From: Gracilibacillus massiliensis
GTDB lineage: Bacteria > Bacillota > Bacilli > Bacillales > Amphibacillaceae
Reading direction: 5' to 3'
Assembly: GCF_001458115.1 (NCBI RefSeq)
Contig: NZ_CZRP01000009.1
Location: forward strand, 62,001-126,000
DNA: 64,000 bases
The notes below the pieces were generated by a model, which ran no database searches, was not told the origin of the DNA, and saw nothing but the letters and a program-made list of their open reading frames with translations. Positions 42,268 to 51,016 of the stretch are shown here, one piece after another. The position numbers were made by a program, and so were the translations under genes. Numbering within the stretch: position 1 is the first letter of the stretch; each line of letters starts with the position of its first letter.

Positions 42268-43724
42268 ATGACCATCTCCTTTTCCTTCTCGATGTGTTGT
42301 ACTAACAGCCGTGCACCTTGCATCACAATCGGAATGCCACCACCAGGATGAACAGACGCGCCTACCGTGTAAAGCCCTTTAATCGTCGGATGAACAATTT
42401 GAGGACGAAATCCGCCAGATTGATTGAGATGTGGTGCAATACCAAAGCTGCCACCTAAAAATAAACCGGCCTCGCTTGCCTCATCAGGCGTTCGAATCTT
42501 TAACCATTCGACATGTTGCCTTAACCCCGGAAAAGCTGTTTCTTCGATCGTCTCTAATACATTGTCTACGATTCTATCTTTCTCTTTTTGCCAATCAATC
42601 GAAGGATTAGCAGGTACTGGTATCAGTACATAGAAAACACTTTTTCCAGCTGGTGCCGCCTCATGATCCAACGCAACAGGGTTAAACAGATAACTCGAAG
42701 GATGTGCAGACAACGTTTTTTGTTCAAAAACCTCATTCATATGTTGTTCAAACTGTTCCGGCAGAAAAAATTGATGGGCTTCTCTTTTAGAAAATCGTTT
42801 GTTTACTCCTAAATAGGCGAGTAGACAACCAGAAGACGGTTGATAGTCTTGTTTTTTGCTTTTTACTCTTTCATCTTTTAGTAAACGCTCAAGGAAAGGG
42901 TATTCTCCATTGAAAATAACTTGATCGAACCGATGTTGTTTTCCCGCGGCTTTCAGGCCAACTACGCGATTTTGTTGCACCATGATCTCCGTCACTTCTG
43001 TGCTCTTATAAATTGTGATGCCTTTACGGATACATGCTTCTTCAAGTAGCGGAATCAACGAGTGGTAGCCACCTTTGAGATACCAAATACCAAATGCATG
43101 CTCACTATATGAAATCAGGCCATATAATGCTGGCACCCGGTAAGGAGAACCACCAATATACAAACTTTGCAGCATATAGGCTTGCTTCAAATAATCATTG
43201 GTAAAATATCGTGATAAAAAACTAGAAAGCGAACGATAAGACTGTGACTTCATCACAAATTTCATATTTTGAAAAGTAAGAAAATCTCGCATTCTATCAA
43301 AAGATTTAGATAAAAAAGCATGATAGCCAAAATGATAGATTTCGTTCATATCTTCCATATATCGTTTAAAGCGTGGCACCTCTTCTGGAAATAACTGTTC
43401 GATCGCTTTTTGTTGTTTGTCTGGATCTTGCCACTTTGTCAATTTGGTTCCACCTGCAAAAAACAAATCATAAAGTGGATCACATGGGATCAAGTTAAGC
43501 TTATCTCTTGATATCCCCGCTTCCTCTAATATCTCCAGCAATAATTCCGGTAGCAATACAATGGTCGGACCTTGATCAATCGTAAACTCACCATTTGTTT
43601 CATAGGTTAATCGACCGCCTAGTCGTTGATCCTTTTCAAAAATGGTGACATGATAGCCTTTTTCCGCTAATAACAATGCACTTGTTAAGCCGCCAACACC
43701 TGCTCCTATCACACTAATCTCCAT
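42264..43724 (-). CDS. crtN: Diapophytoene desaturase (CrtN-like)
   Basis: A 486-residue FAD-dependent desaturase. MEISVIGAGVGGLTSALLLA binds FAD, then GGRLTYETNGEFTIDQGPTI, the LQSLYIGGSPYRVPALY block (compare TLYIG in Staphylococcus CrtN) and VGASVHPGGGIPIVMQGA at the C-terminus. Predicted to introduce double bonds into diapophytoene. ATG 43724 is chosen because GTAGGG is well placed and the alignment with CrtN begins there; a longer frame overlaps the upstream gene more deeply. It overlaps the crtI-like gene by 11 bp. Confidence 0.88.
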   Translation of the reverse strand: MEISVIGAGVGGLTSALLLAEKGYHVTIFEKDQRLGGRLTYETNGEFTIDQGPTIVLLPELLLEILEEAGISRDKLNLIPCDPLYDLFFAGGTKLTKWQDPDKQQKAIEQLFPEEVPRFKRYMEDMNEIYHFGYHAFLSKSFDRMRDFLTFQNMKFVMKSQSYRSLSSFLSRYFTNDYLKQAYMLQSLYIGGSPYRVPALYGLISYSEHAFGIWYLKGGYHSLIPLLEEACIRKGITIYKSTEVTEIMVQQNRVVGLKAAGKQHRFDQVIFNGEYPFLERLLKDERVKSKKQDYQPSSGCLLAYLGVNKRFSKREAHQFFLPEQFEQHMNEVFEQKTLSAHPSSYLFNPVALDHEAAPAGKSVFYVLIPVPANPSIDWQKEKDRIVDNVLETIEETAFPGLRQHVEWLKIRTPDEASEAGLFLGGSFGIAPHLNQSGGFRPQIVHPTIKGLYTVGASVHPGGGIPIVMQGARLLVQHIEKEKEMVI

Positions 43725-45246
43725 AGGAAACCCTACTTCCCTGATGGCTATATTCCGATAATTCTGCATATTGTTTCGTTAATAAATCAACACTAATCAT
43801 CGCTGATTGGAAGATCGTTGGTAAACCACTACCGGGATGTGTACCTCCACCTACTAGATAGCAATGCTCGACATCTTCTAATTTGTTATGTGGACGAAAA
43901 TACATCATTTGATCGAGACTGTGTGCCAGATTGAAAGTAGCCCCCTGATAAACATGATAGCTTTCTTGCCAATCTTTAGGTGTAACAATATGTTCTTCTT
44001 CAATCAACGCATCAATATCCTCGATCCCTGCTTCTCTTGATATTTTTTGTACCATCCAATCTCGTAACCTTTGTTTCTCTTTATCCCAATCAATGTTTGC
44101 TTGGAGATTTGGTACTGGCATTAAAAGATATAACGATGACTTTCCTTTTGGAGCGAGCGTTGGATCGATAGCACTTGGATTATGAACATAGATCGATGGT
44201 TCATCAGACAAAACCTGTCTTTCTGTCATATCTTCTACATTTTTTTGATAGTCTTTGGCAAACAACACCATATGATGTGGTAAATCTATTTGTTGATTGA
44301 CACCTAGATAGACCATAAAAGTAGAACAAGACAACTTTTTCTTCGCTACTTTTTCTTTGGTATATTTTTTCAGTGCTTTTGGTTCGAATAAATGATTGAT
44401 CGCATACCCAAAATCCGCATTAATCACAACATCATCTGCCTCACATTCGGTTCCATCTTCCAACCTCACACCTACCGCTTGACCGTTCTTTACCATGATT
44501 TGCTCTACGGGATGATTTAAATGGATCCGCCCACCGAATTCCTCCGTTACTTGTGCCATTGCTTCACAAACCTTGTTGATCCCGCCAATTGGATGAAACA
44601 ATCCATAGCGATGCTCTAAAAAGGATAAAATCGTAAACGTACCTGGACAATTCCACGGCGACATTCCTAAATATTTTGCTTGGAACGAAAATGCCCATTT
44701 CAACCTTTCATCTTGAAAATATTTACTCAACCTGCCGTGTACCGTATCAAAAGCATGAAGCTTCGGTAGCGCTTGCCACATTTCTTTCGTGAAAAAATCA
44801 CCAATTGAACCAAATGGTTGTTTTAGTAATTCAATAATCCGATCAAATTTCTCTCCTTCTAACCTCATAAAGCGACGATAACCTTTCTTATCCCCTGGAA
44901 ACAATTGCTCGATTTGTGCTGCCGTTTCTTCTACATTTCTACTGGGAGTAAACTCAATGTCTCCGAATTTCAACGTATAAAGAGGGTTTACTTCTTTCAT
45001 CGTTACATAATCATGCAAATTACGATCAACCCGTTCAAAAACTTCCTCTAAAACTTGGGGCATCATAAAAAAAGTGGGCCCTAAGTCAAAACTATAATCA
45101 TTGAGTTGTAATTTAGAGGTTCTACCACCTACCTGAGCCTGCTTCTCAAAAACTTCTACTTGATATCCTTTATTAGCTAATTGCATAGCAGCTGCTAATC
45201 CGCCCGGACCCGCTCCAACCACGATTGCTGTCGGCAATGTAATCAT
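43714..45246 (-). CDS. crtI: CrtI/CrtN-like phytoene desaturase paralogue
   Basis: A desaturase of about 510 residues, first gene of the carotenoid operon. AIVVGAGPGGLAAAMQLANK, GGRTSKLQLNDYSFDLGPTF and VGGGTHPGSGLPTIFQSA are present. It has FQAKYLGMSPWNCPGTFTIL in place of the YIG/YVGSS block of its two neighbours, so it is the most divergent of the three and closest to CrtI-type enzymes. GAGAGG is too close to ATG 45246; a TTG three codons later has better spacing, so the start is uncertain. Its promoter region is shared with the CarH-like regulator. Confidence 0.85.
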   Translation of the reverse strand: MITLPTAIVVGAGPGGLAAAMQLANKGYQVEVFEKQAQVGGRTSKLQLNDYSFDLGPTFFMMPQVLEEVFERVDRNLHDYVTMKEVNPLYTLKFGDIEFTPSRNVEETAAQIEQLFPGDKKGYRRFMRLEGEKFDRIIELLKQPFGSIGDFFTKEMWQALPKLHAFDTVHGRLSKYFQDERLKWAFSFQAKYLGMSPWNCPGTFTILSFLEHRYGLFHPIGGINKVCEAMAQVTEEFGGRIHLNHPVEQIMVKNGQAVGVRLEDGTECEADDVVINADFGYAINHLFEPKALKKYTKEKVAKKKLSCSTFMVYLGVNQQIDLPHHMVLFAKDYQKNVEDMTERQVLSDEPSIYVHNPSAIDPTLAPKGKSSLYLLMPVPNLQANIDWDKEKQRLRDWMVQKISREAGIEDIDALIEEEHIVTPKDWQESYHVYQGATFNLAHSLDQMMYFRPHNKLEDVEHCYLVGGGTHPGSGLPTIFQSAMISVDLLTKQYAELSEYSHQGSRVSYGD

Positions 45247-45303
45247 CCTCTCACTGGTGCATCAATTTTTCGTGACAACTAATTAATAGTATTATATATT
45301 ATA

Positions 45304-45325
45304 TGTATAACTTTTGTATAGATTT
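45304..45325. promoter_or_regulatory. Candidate CarH/LitR operator: two 11-bp direct repeats
   Basis: TGTATAACTTT (45304-45314) and TGTATAGATTT (45315-45325) are adjacent 11-bp direct repeats in the 160-bp intergenic region between the carotenoid operon and its divergent regulator. A TATAAT-rich stretch on the minus strand lies just beyond, at 45284-45303. CarH-type regulators are known to bind 11-bp direct repeats overlapping their target promoter. Confidence 0.45.
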
Positions 45326-45406
45326 TTGATTGTAAAATTCATAAATAGCGTATTCGTATCGATAATTGTGTTAAAATTAAGGGAGAATCAAGGAGGAAGC
45401 ATTGAT

Positions 45407-46300
45407 ATGTATGGTATTAAAAAAGTATCTGATATAACTGGGATTTCTCCCATTACATTAAGAGCATGGGAAAATCGGTATGATGTCATCAAACCGGAAA
45501 GAACAGATGGCGGAACAAGGATTTATACAAAAGAAAATGTAGATGATTTATTATGGGTAATTAACGAGCGAACAACAAACAAAGTCACCGTTAAGGAAGC
45601 TATGCTTCGTTTAAAAGAAAAAAAAGAAGCGATTTCACCTAATGTCGAAAGCGTAGATTTAGATAGATTCCAGCCCGAAATAGATACCATCTTTGACGCC
45701 TTAAAACAATACCATACCGACTTGGCGTCTGATCGCATTCATCACCTATTAAGAAAATATGATTACGAATTGATTTTTCATCATGTTTTTGTACCCATCC
45801 TACGTCGAGTCGGAGAACATTGGCAAAATGGTACATTGCATGTTGCACAGGAACATTTTATTAGTCACTATTTACAACGATTTATGCAACAATATTTTCA
45901 TCAAATCAAACTACAACAAGAACAGCCACCACGTGTGATCGCATTATGTCCACCAGAAGAGTTACATCACATTGGCTTATTATTGTTTTCGATCTTTTTA
46001 AAACGTCGAGGATTTGCTGTCTTGTTTATTGGTGAAAATACACCTATTGAAAGCTTAATTCACGTCATCGAAGAAAATGAGGCAAAACTTGTCTGTTTTT
46101 CAGTAACCATGAATGAGCATGCGATTTCCTTAGAGTCAACAATTAAACGAATCAAACAAAACGTTTCAACTTGCCCTAATATCGTTATCGGTGGAAATGG
46201 AGTAAACCATTTACCCAAAACACTAGAATCCTACATATTAATTGGAGGATTACGAGAATGGACTGCATGGCATAAAAAAATAATGGAGGACGCAATATGA
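45407..46300 (+). CDS. litR: MerR-family, B12-binding light-sensing regulator (CarH/LitR type)
   Basis: A 297-residue DNA-binding photoreceptor candidate. Residues 1-70 form the MerR winged helix ([30 protein letters not shown]). A four-helix B12 cap follows with [13 protein letters not shown], giving Trp139-x9-Glu149-His150, the light-sensing signature of CarH. The Rossmann B12 domain has PPEELHHIG (E-x-H-x-x-G, His187 as lower ligand candidate). In this family adenosylcobalamin-bound tetramers repress carotenoid genes in the dark and fall apart in light. ATG 45407 follows AAGGAGGAAG. It is divergent from the crt operon and overlaps pepT by four bases. Confidence 0.9.
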   Translation: MYGIKKVSDITGISPITLRAWENRYDVIKPERTDGGTRIYTKENVDDLLWVINERTTNKVTVKEAMLRLKEKKEAISPNVESVDLDRFQPEIDTIFDALKQYHTDLASDRIHHLLRKYDYELIFHHVFVPILRRVGEHWQNGTLHVAQEHFISHYLQRFMQQYFHQIKLQQEQPPRVIALCPPEELHHIGLLLFSIFLKRRGFAVLFIGENTPIESLIHVIEENEAKLVCFSVTMNEHAISLESTIKRIKQNVSTCPNIVIGGNGVNHLPKTLESYILIGGLREWTAWHKKIMEDAI

Positions 46301-47526
46301 AGCAATTTTTAATTGATCGTTTAACCAGATATGCACAGATAAATACCCAATCCAATGAACAAAATAACACATGTCCATCTACACAAGGTCAGTGGGAGCT
46401 CGCTCATATGTTAGTTTCTGAATTAATGGAAATTGGTTTAGAGGATGTTCAAGTAGATGAGCATGCCTATGTGACCGCTACTTTACCTAGTAATAGTGAA
46501 ACAGAAGTACCAGTAATCGGTTTTTTAGCTCATTTAGATACAGCAACCGACTTTACAGGTGAGAATGTGAAACCTCAACTAATCAAGCAATACAATGGGA
46601 AAGCAATTGTTTTACATAAAGACAAACAAATCGTCCTATCACCAAAAGATTATCCTTCTTTAGAAAATTATTTAGGGCATACATTAATGACAACCGATGG
46701 CACTAGCTTGTTAGGAGCGGACAATAAAGCAGGAATTGCTGAGATTATCACGGCGATCGATTATCTGATACAACATCCCGAGATCCCACATGGTACGATT
46801 CGCATTGCTTTCACACCTGACGAAGAAATCGGCCGTGGTCCTCATAAATTTGATGTCCAAACGTTTGGAGCAGAACTTGCTTATACGATTGATGGAGGGC
46901 CTTTAGGAGAATTGCAATTTGAAAGCTTTAACGCGGCAGCAGCAAAGATCACCGTAAAGGGAAATAATGTGCACCCTGGAACTGCTAAGGGGAAAATGGT
47001 ACACGCTGCCAAAATCGCAATGAATATTCACGAGCAGTTACCAAAGGAACAAGCACCCGAATACACAGAAGATTATCAAGGCTTTTATCATTTACTCTCT
47101 TTTACAGGAGATACGGAAGAGGCCAAGCTATATTATATCATCAGGGATCATGATCGAAAGCTATTCAATCAAAAGAAACAAGTACTTCAATCTATTATTG
47201 ATCAAGCACAACGAACGTATGGCGAGGATAATGTCTTGTTAGAAATGCAGGATCAATACTATAACATGGCCGAAAAGATTGAACCTGTAAAGTATATTGT
47301 AGATATTGCTGAACAAGCGATTCGCGATGTCGGTGTCGAACCGATCATTCAACCAATTCGCGGTGGCACGGATGGTTCTCAGCTATCATTTATGGGATTA
47401 CCAACGCCAAATATTTTTACAGGCGGCGAAAACTTCCATAGCAAATACGAATTCATCTCGATTGACAACATGGTAAAAGCGACCGAAACCATCATCAAAA
47501 TCGCAGAGAATTTCACGAAAAAGTGA
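46297..47526 (+). CDS. pepT: Peptidase T (tripeptide aminopeptidase)
   Basis: Cytosolic M20 metallopeptidase of 409 residues releasing the N-terminal residue of tripeptides. Zinc-site motifs are [34 protein letters not shown] and [10 protein letters not shown], with [19 protein letters not shown] and the final metal histidine in [10 protein letters not shown]. The ATGA overlap with the CarH-like gene and GGAGG upstream show translational coupling. A link between peptide turnover and pigment control is not obvious, so co-transcription may be incidental. Confidence 0.95.
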   Translation: MKQFLIDRLTRYAQINTQSNEQNNTCPSTQGQWELAHMLVSELMEIGLEDVQVDEHAYVTATLPSNSETEVPVIGFLAHLDTATDFTGENVKPQLIKQYNGKAIVLHKDKQIVLSPKDYPSLENYLGHTLMTTDGTSLLGADNKAGIAEIITAIDYLIQHPEIPHGTIRIAFTPDEEIGRGPHKFDVQTFGAELAYTIDGGPLGELQFESFNAAAAKITVKGNNVHPGTAKGKMVHAAKIAMNIHEQLPKEQAPEYTEDYQGFYHLLSFTGDTEEAKLYYIIRDHDRKLFNQKKQVLQSIIDQAQRTYGEDNVLLEMQDQYYNMAEKIEPVKYIVDIAEQAIRDVGVEPIIQPIRGGTDGSQLSFMGLPTPNIFTGGENFHSKYEFISIDNMVKATETIIKIAENFTKK

Positions 47527-47663
47527 GTCAATAAATGATTCTATGCTTATAAATAGAGACTGAAATATAACTAGTTTTCCCCTAAACACGAACGATACAA
47601 TATGAGGATACTACTCAGTATATCTTTTACGTTGTAGTAATTTTGAGATAATAACACTGCTTA

Positions 47664-47800
47664 GCACTCGCTACGGCTTGTTCGCTTCCCTTTCCATGGG
47701 GTTTTACCTTCAGCTAACTTTTCCAAGCAAAAACCGCATGGAAAAGTGGATCTTCAGGTAAAACGAGTCCCATAGGAGTGGAAGCGAACGCCTACGCTAA
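47664..47800. repeat. Dispersed palindromic element (copy 4, left half of an inverted pair)
   Basis: Opens CACTCGCTACGGCTTGTTCG, carries CAGCTAACTTTTCCAAGC and GCATGGAAAAGTGGATCTTC around the apex, and ends GCGAACGCCTACGCTAAT. Nearly the same core as 26741-26870. About 120 bp further lies the inverted partner 47921-48225. The 47527-48395 gap has no gene. Confidence 0.75.
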
Positions 47801-47920
47801 TGAATGTTCTACAAATAGATGCAAGAGCTTAATTAAAGACTTCTATCGCTAAATATAAACGAAATACTTATAGAAAGATCAAAATGATAGCTGTAACAAC
47901 AATTGTAGCATCCCTTAAGA

Positions 47921-48225
47921 ACGAAGGCGGCCGCTTTTACTCGAGGCCATTGAAAAACATATTATGGAATTTATTTTCCCCACTTTAACCCCCGAAACAC
48001 TATTGAAAATGCATATAATTCCCCACTTTCATATGATATTTAGTATGAATTTTGGGATTGTATTTTTATTGATTAAAAAGGAAGGGGGTTTTTCAGTGGC
48101 CTCCTTTTACTCCTGCGGGATGTTTTTACCCTAAGGTCCACTTTTTTAGCGAACTTTGCTAAAAAAGTGGACCTTAGGGTAAAAACCCGCGGAAAGGAAA
48201 GCGGGCAAGCCGAAGCGGTTGCAAA
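47921..48225. repeat. Dispersed palindromic element (copy 5, right half, split by a MITE)
   Basis: The outer parts (ACGAAGGCGGCCG at the left, GCGGGCAAGCCGAAGCGG at the right) match copy 3 at 26996-27130. The apex is a perfect 28-bp stem with a seven-base loop (48123-48185). A 161-bp insertion at 47943-48103 interrupts it. Removing the insertion and one 9-bp duplicate restores GGCGGCCGCTTTTACTCCTG, the expected element sequence. Confidence 0.75.
47943..48103. mobile_element. 161-bp MITE with 16-bp terminal inverted repeats and 9-bp target duplication
   Basis: The ends are GAGGCCATTGAAAAAC (47943-47958) and GTTTTTCAGTGGCCTC (48088-48103), inverted repeats with one mismatch in 16. CTTTTACTC stands on both sides (47934-47942 and 48104-48112) as the target duplication. 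No transposase frame is inside; the interior has two TCCCCACTTT direct repeats. This is the structure of a non-autonomous insertion mobilised by an IS elsewhere in the genome. Confidence 0.85.
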
Positions 48226-48284
48226 GCACACATAAAATCTCATAATTACCACTTCAGTTATTGCGCAGCCTTCCTACCACACAT

Positions 48285-48336
48285 AAAAATCCAAACGATT
48301 CGAAGGTCATTTCAATTTCGAATCGTTTGGATTTTT
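48285..48336. terminator. 20-bp perfect stem hairpin, terminator-like
   Basis: 48285-48304 and 48317-48336 are exact reverse complements (AAAAATCCAAACGATTCGAA and its partner) around a 12-base loop. With A-runs before and T-runs after, it could terminate in both directions. No gene ends close by; it may insulate the tetR promoter from the repeat region. Confidence 0.6.
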
Positions 48337-48395
48337 ATAATTATAAGATTCTTTTGTCCCAGACTCTTCTTTATTAGAGTAATAAACTTAGATTG

Positions 48396-48424
48396 TTGAC
48401 ATACATGATCTGATTCTATAGAAT
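48396..48424 (+). promoter_or_regulatory. Promoter of the tetR-exporter operon
   Basis: TTGACA (48396-48401), 17-bp spacer, TAGAAT (48419-48424). Strong sigma-A match, 56 bp upstream of the start codon. Confidence 0.75.
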
Positions 48425-48432
48425 ACAACTCA

Positions 48433-48466
48433 TGACCGATAAGTCATTTTTGTGACTAACTAGTCA
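48433..48466. promoter_or_regulatory. Paired TetR operators
   Basis: TGACCGATAAGTCA (48433-48446) and TGACTAACTAGTCA (48453-48466) are two palindromes of the form TGAC-N6-GTCA, 20 bp apart centre to centre, lying between the promoter and the regulator's ribosome binding site. Two dimers on the same face would block transcription, indicating autoregulation. Confidence 0.75.
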
Positions 48467-48479
48467 AAAGGGGGTACAA

Positions 48480-49307
48480 ATGGATAAAAAAGCAGAGATA
48501 AAAGCTATTGCTATTCAGCTTTTTTCAAAGAAAGGATTTTCGGAAACATCTGTACAAGAAATTGCACAACAAAGCGGAATCTCTAAAGGTGGATTTTATA
48601 CATACTTTTCTACTAAAACAGATTTAATACTAGAAATGATCAATGATTACCATGATAAAGTCATAGATAGCACAAAACATATAGAAGCCTTAAAGGATAA
48701 CGATGACCTCGCACGATATATTCAGTTCGAATTAGAAGCTTGGATCGACCATCAAGCCTTCTTTCATGTTTTATTCAATGAATTCGCCCCAAAAAAGCAT
48801 AAGCAAATCACAGAAAAAATGGAAGAACTGCGTGTTAGTTTAGAGCATAACCACCGTGAAATTTTTCACCAAGCATATGGTGATAAAGTAAAACCATATG
48901 TAACCGATTTGCTCGTTATGTTTGAAGGGCTCATGAAAGAATACCTATTATATATGTCTTTACATCCCAAAGACTACAGTACCTTTAACCTAAGTCAATG
49001 GATCACAAGTATTATCAATGCTATTGTGCAGCGTTTAAATGAGTTAGAACCTTTTTTAAAAGATGGCGAAAATGAATCAATCTTCCAAGTGATAGAAACG
49101 ATCAAAGAAAACATTAATCAGAAACAAATAACCAATGGTGATAGATTGTTAGAAGCTCTCTATCATATTGAACAAGAAATACAAAACCGCATAACAAATT
49201 CGGTGACAATGGAAGCAATGTTTCTTTACTTAAAACGCGAGCCTTCCCTTTACCCTTTTGTTATAAAATTAGAGAGACTTAGCAAACAGGAGGACAAAGA
49301 AACATGA
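48480..49307 (+). CDS. TetR/AcrR family transcriptional regulator
   Basis: A 275-residue repressor, longer than the usual 190-210. The N-terminal helix-turn-helix is SVQEIAQQSGISKGGFYTYF (about residues 22-41), followed by a helical ligand domain; the extra C-terminal 70 residues (TIKENINQKQITNGD onward) are unusual. AAAGGGGG precedes the ATG. It is the first gene of a two-gene operon with an efflux pump, overlapping it by four bases, and has two palindromic operators at its own promoter. Induction by a pump substrate is the likely mode. Confidence 0.9.
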   Translation: MDKKAEIKAIAIQLFSKKGFSETSVQEIAQQSGISKGGFYTYFSTKTDLILEMINDYHDKVIDSTKHIEALKDNDDLARYIQFELEAWIDHQAFFHVLFNEFAPKKHKQITEKMEELRVSLEHNHREIFHQAYGDKVKPYVTDLLVMFEGLMKEYLLYMSLHPKDYSTFNLSQWITSIINAIVQRLNELEPFLKDGENESIFQVIETIKENINQKQITNGDRLLEALYHIEQEIQNRITNSVTMEAMFLYLKREPSLYPFVIKLERLSKQEDKET

Positions 49308-50779
49308 ATCAAGCTACTAACATGGAACCAAAACAACGAAATTTAATGGTTGCGGTAATGCTAATCGGTGCATTTGTCGGTTTACTTAATGAAACACTAT
49401 TAGCAACTGCATTACCTAGCATTATGCAAGACTTCGGCATTGCTGAAAATCAAGTGCAATGGCTCACTACAGCATTTTTATTAACAAACGGGGTAATGAT
49501 CCCGATCAGTGCTTTTTTAATTGAACGATTTACCACACGCCAATTATTTATAACAGCATTAAGTATATTTGCTGTGGGGACCTTCATCGCATCGATCTCA
49601 CATACATTTGAACTTTTACTAACAGCTCGAGTTGTGCAAGCGTCTGGCTCTGGGATTATGTTACCGTTAATGATGACCGTTATGCTTAAAGTGTTTCCAG
49701 TGGAAAAGCGAGGAGCAGCAATGGGGATGGCAGGGATCGTTATTTCCTTCGCACCAGCGATCGGGCCAACACTCTCTGGGTGGTTATTGGAATTCTTCTC
49801 ATGGAGAGGATTATTCTATGTTGTCTTACCAATTGTAATCATTGCAATTATTATTGCAGCTATTTTCGTTAAAAATGTAACAGAACAAACCTATCCGAAA
49901 ATCGACATTCTATCGATTTTATTATCATCATTTGGTTTTGGTGGTTTATTATATGGATTTAGTAGTATTGGTGGTGGTCACGGCGCTGGTGAGGCTTCAA
50001 CTGAAATAGATAGTGTTGCACTTGCGATCATCATTGGTGCAGCGATCATTTTAACCATCTTCATTTTACGACAACTAAAATTAAAGAAACCTATGTTAGA
50101 ATTTCGAGTATTTAAGTATCCTATTTTCTCACTATCCCTGATTGTTACCATGATTGTATTAGTGGCCTTAATTGGTGCGGAGACCATGTTACCATTGTAT
50201 ATGCAAAACACGAGAGATTTTTCCGCATTAGAATCAGGCTTAATGTTATTTCCAGGAGCGATTGTAATGGGAATTATGTCTCCTATTACAGGTATGCTTT
50301 TCGATAAGTTTGGCGCAAAATGGTTAGCTGTTACAGGTATGTTGATTGTTTCATTAACCACTTTTCTTTTTACGAGTTTAACCATCGATACAGCATATAG
50401 CTTTTTAGTTGTGATTTATGCGATCCGTATGTTTGGGCTTTCCTTAGTTATGATGCCTGTTATGACAGCTGGTTTAAATCAGTTGCCACCTGAATGGCAT
50501 CCACACGGGACGGCGATGGCAAATACGATGCAACAAGTATCAGCATCGATTGGTACAGCGATTTTGATTACGGTAATGACGACTGCAGCAACGAATCATC
50601 AGCCAAATCAAACTGCGCTAGATGGCTTAACAGAATCAGAAGCAATCAACCAAATAGCGGCTAATGCAGCGATGGATGGTTACAATGCTGCTTTTTGGCT
50701 GGCAACCATTTTGTCTATAGTCGGACTTACCCTATCCTTTTTCTTGAAAACAAAAGCAAAAACAGAACTGAAATACTAA
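49304..50779 (+). CDS. DHA2-family (14-TM) multidrug efflux MFS transporter
   Basis: A 491-residue proton-coupled exporter with about 14 hydrophobic segments. ALPSIMQDFGI and TTAFLLTNGVMIPISAFL at the N-terminus, RVVQASGSGIMLPL (motif of helix 4) and GPTLSGWLLEFFSWRGLF (antiporter motif C) identify the EmrB/QacA/LmrB branch. It is co-transcribed with the TetR gene, whose operators imply drug-inducible expression. A 50803-50836 hairpin follows at low T content. Confidence 0.92.
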   Translation: MNQATNMEPKQRNLMVAVMLIGAFVGLLNETLLATALPSIMQDFGIAENQVQWLTTAFLLTNGVMIPISAFLIERFTTRQLFITALSIFAVGTFIASISHTFELLLTARVVQASGSGIMLPLMMTVMLKVFPVEKRGAAMGMAGIVISFAPAIGPTLSGWLLEFFSWRGLFYVVLPIVIIAIIIAAIFVKNVTEQTYPKIDILSILLSSFGFGGLLYGFSSIGGGHGAGEASTEIDSVALAIIIGAAIILTIFILRQLKLKKPMLEFRVFKYPIFSLSLIVTMIVLVALIGAETMLPLYMQNTRDFSALESGLMLFPGAIVMGIMSPITGMLFDKFGAKWLAVTGMLIVSLTTFLFTSLTIDTAYSFLVVIYAIRMFGLSLVMMPVMTAGLNQLPPEWHPHGTAMANTMQQVSASIGTAILITVMTTAATNHQPNQTALDGLTESEAINQIAANAAMDGYNAAFWLATILSIVGLTLSFFLKTKAKTELKY

Positions 50780-50802
50780 ACAAAGACTTCACATAATAGT
50801 TG

Positions 50803-50862
50803 TTGTTGGCGAGTAATGACAAGCTCGCCAACAACCATATTAATCTCATTAATATGGCTGTT
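50803..50862 (+). terminator. Hairpins after the efflux gene
   Basis: TTGTTGGCGAG-taatgacaag-CTCGCCAACAA is a perfect 11-bp stem, followed by a second hairpin CCATATTAAT-ctc-ATTAATATGG. There is no clear T-run, so termination may be inefficient or the structures may protect the mRNA end. Confidence 0.5.
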
Positions 50863-51016
50863 TCGCGTTATCACACTATATACTCCACAAATTCTCTTCT
50901 TTCGACGATCAATAGAACTACCTATTTTTTACCTTTTATTTAAAAAATTATTCCATATTTCGTAAATCGTGTTAAAATAAGCAATGTATGCTGAATTTTT
51001 AGGAGGATTGATGCAA

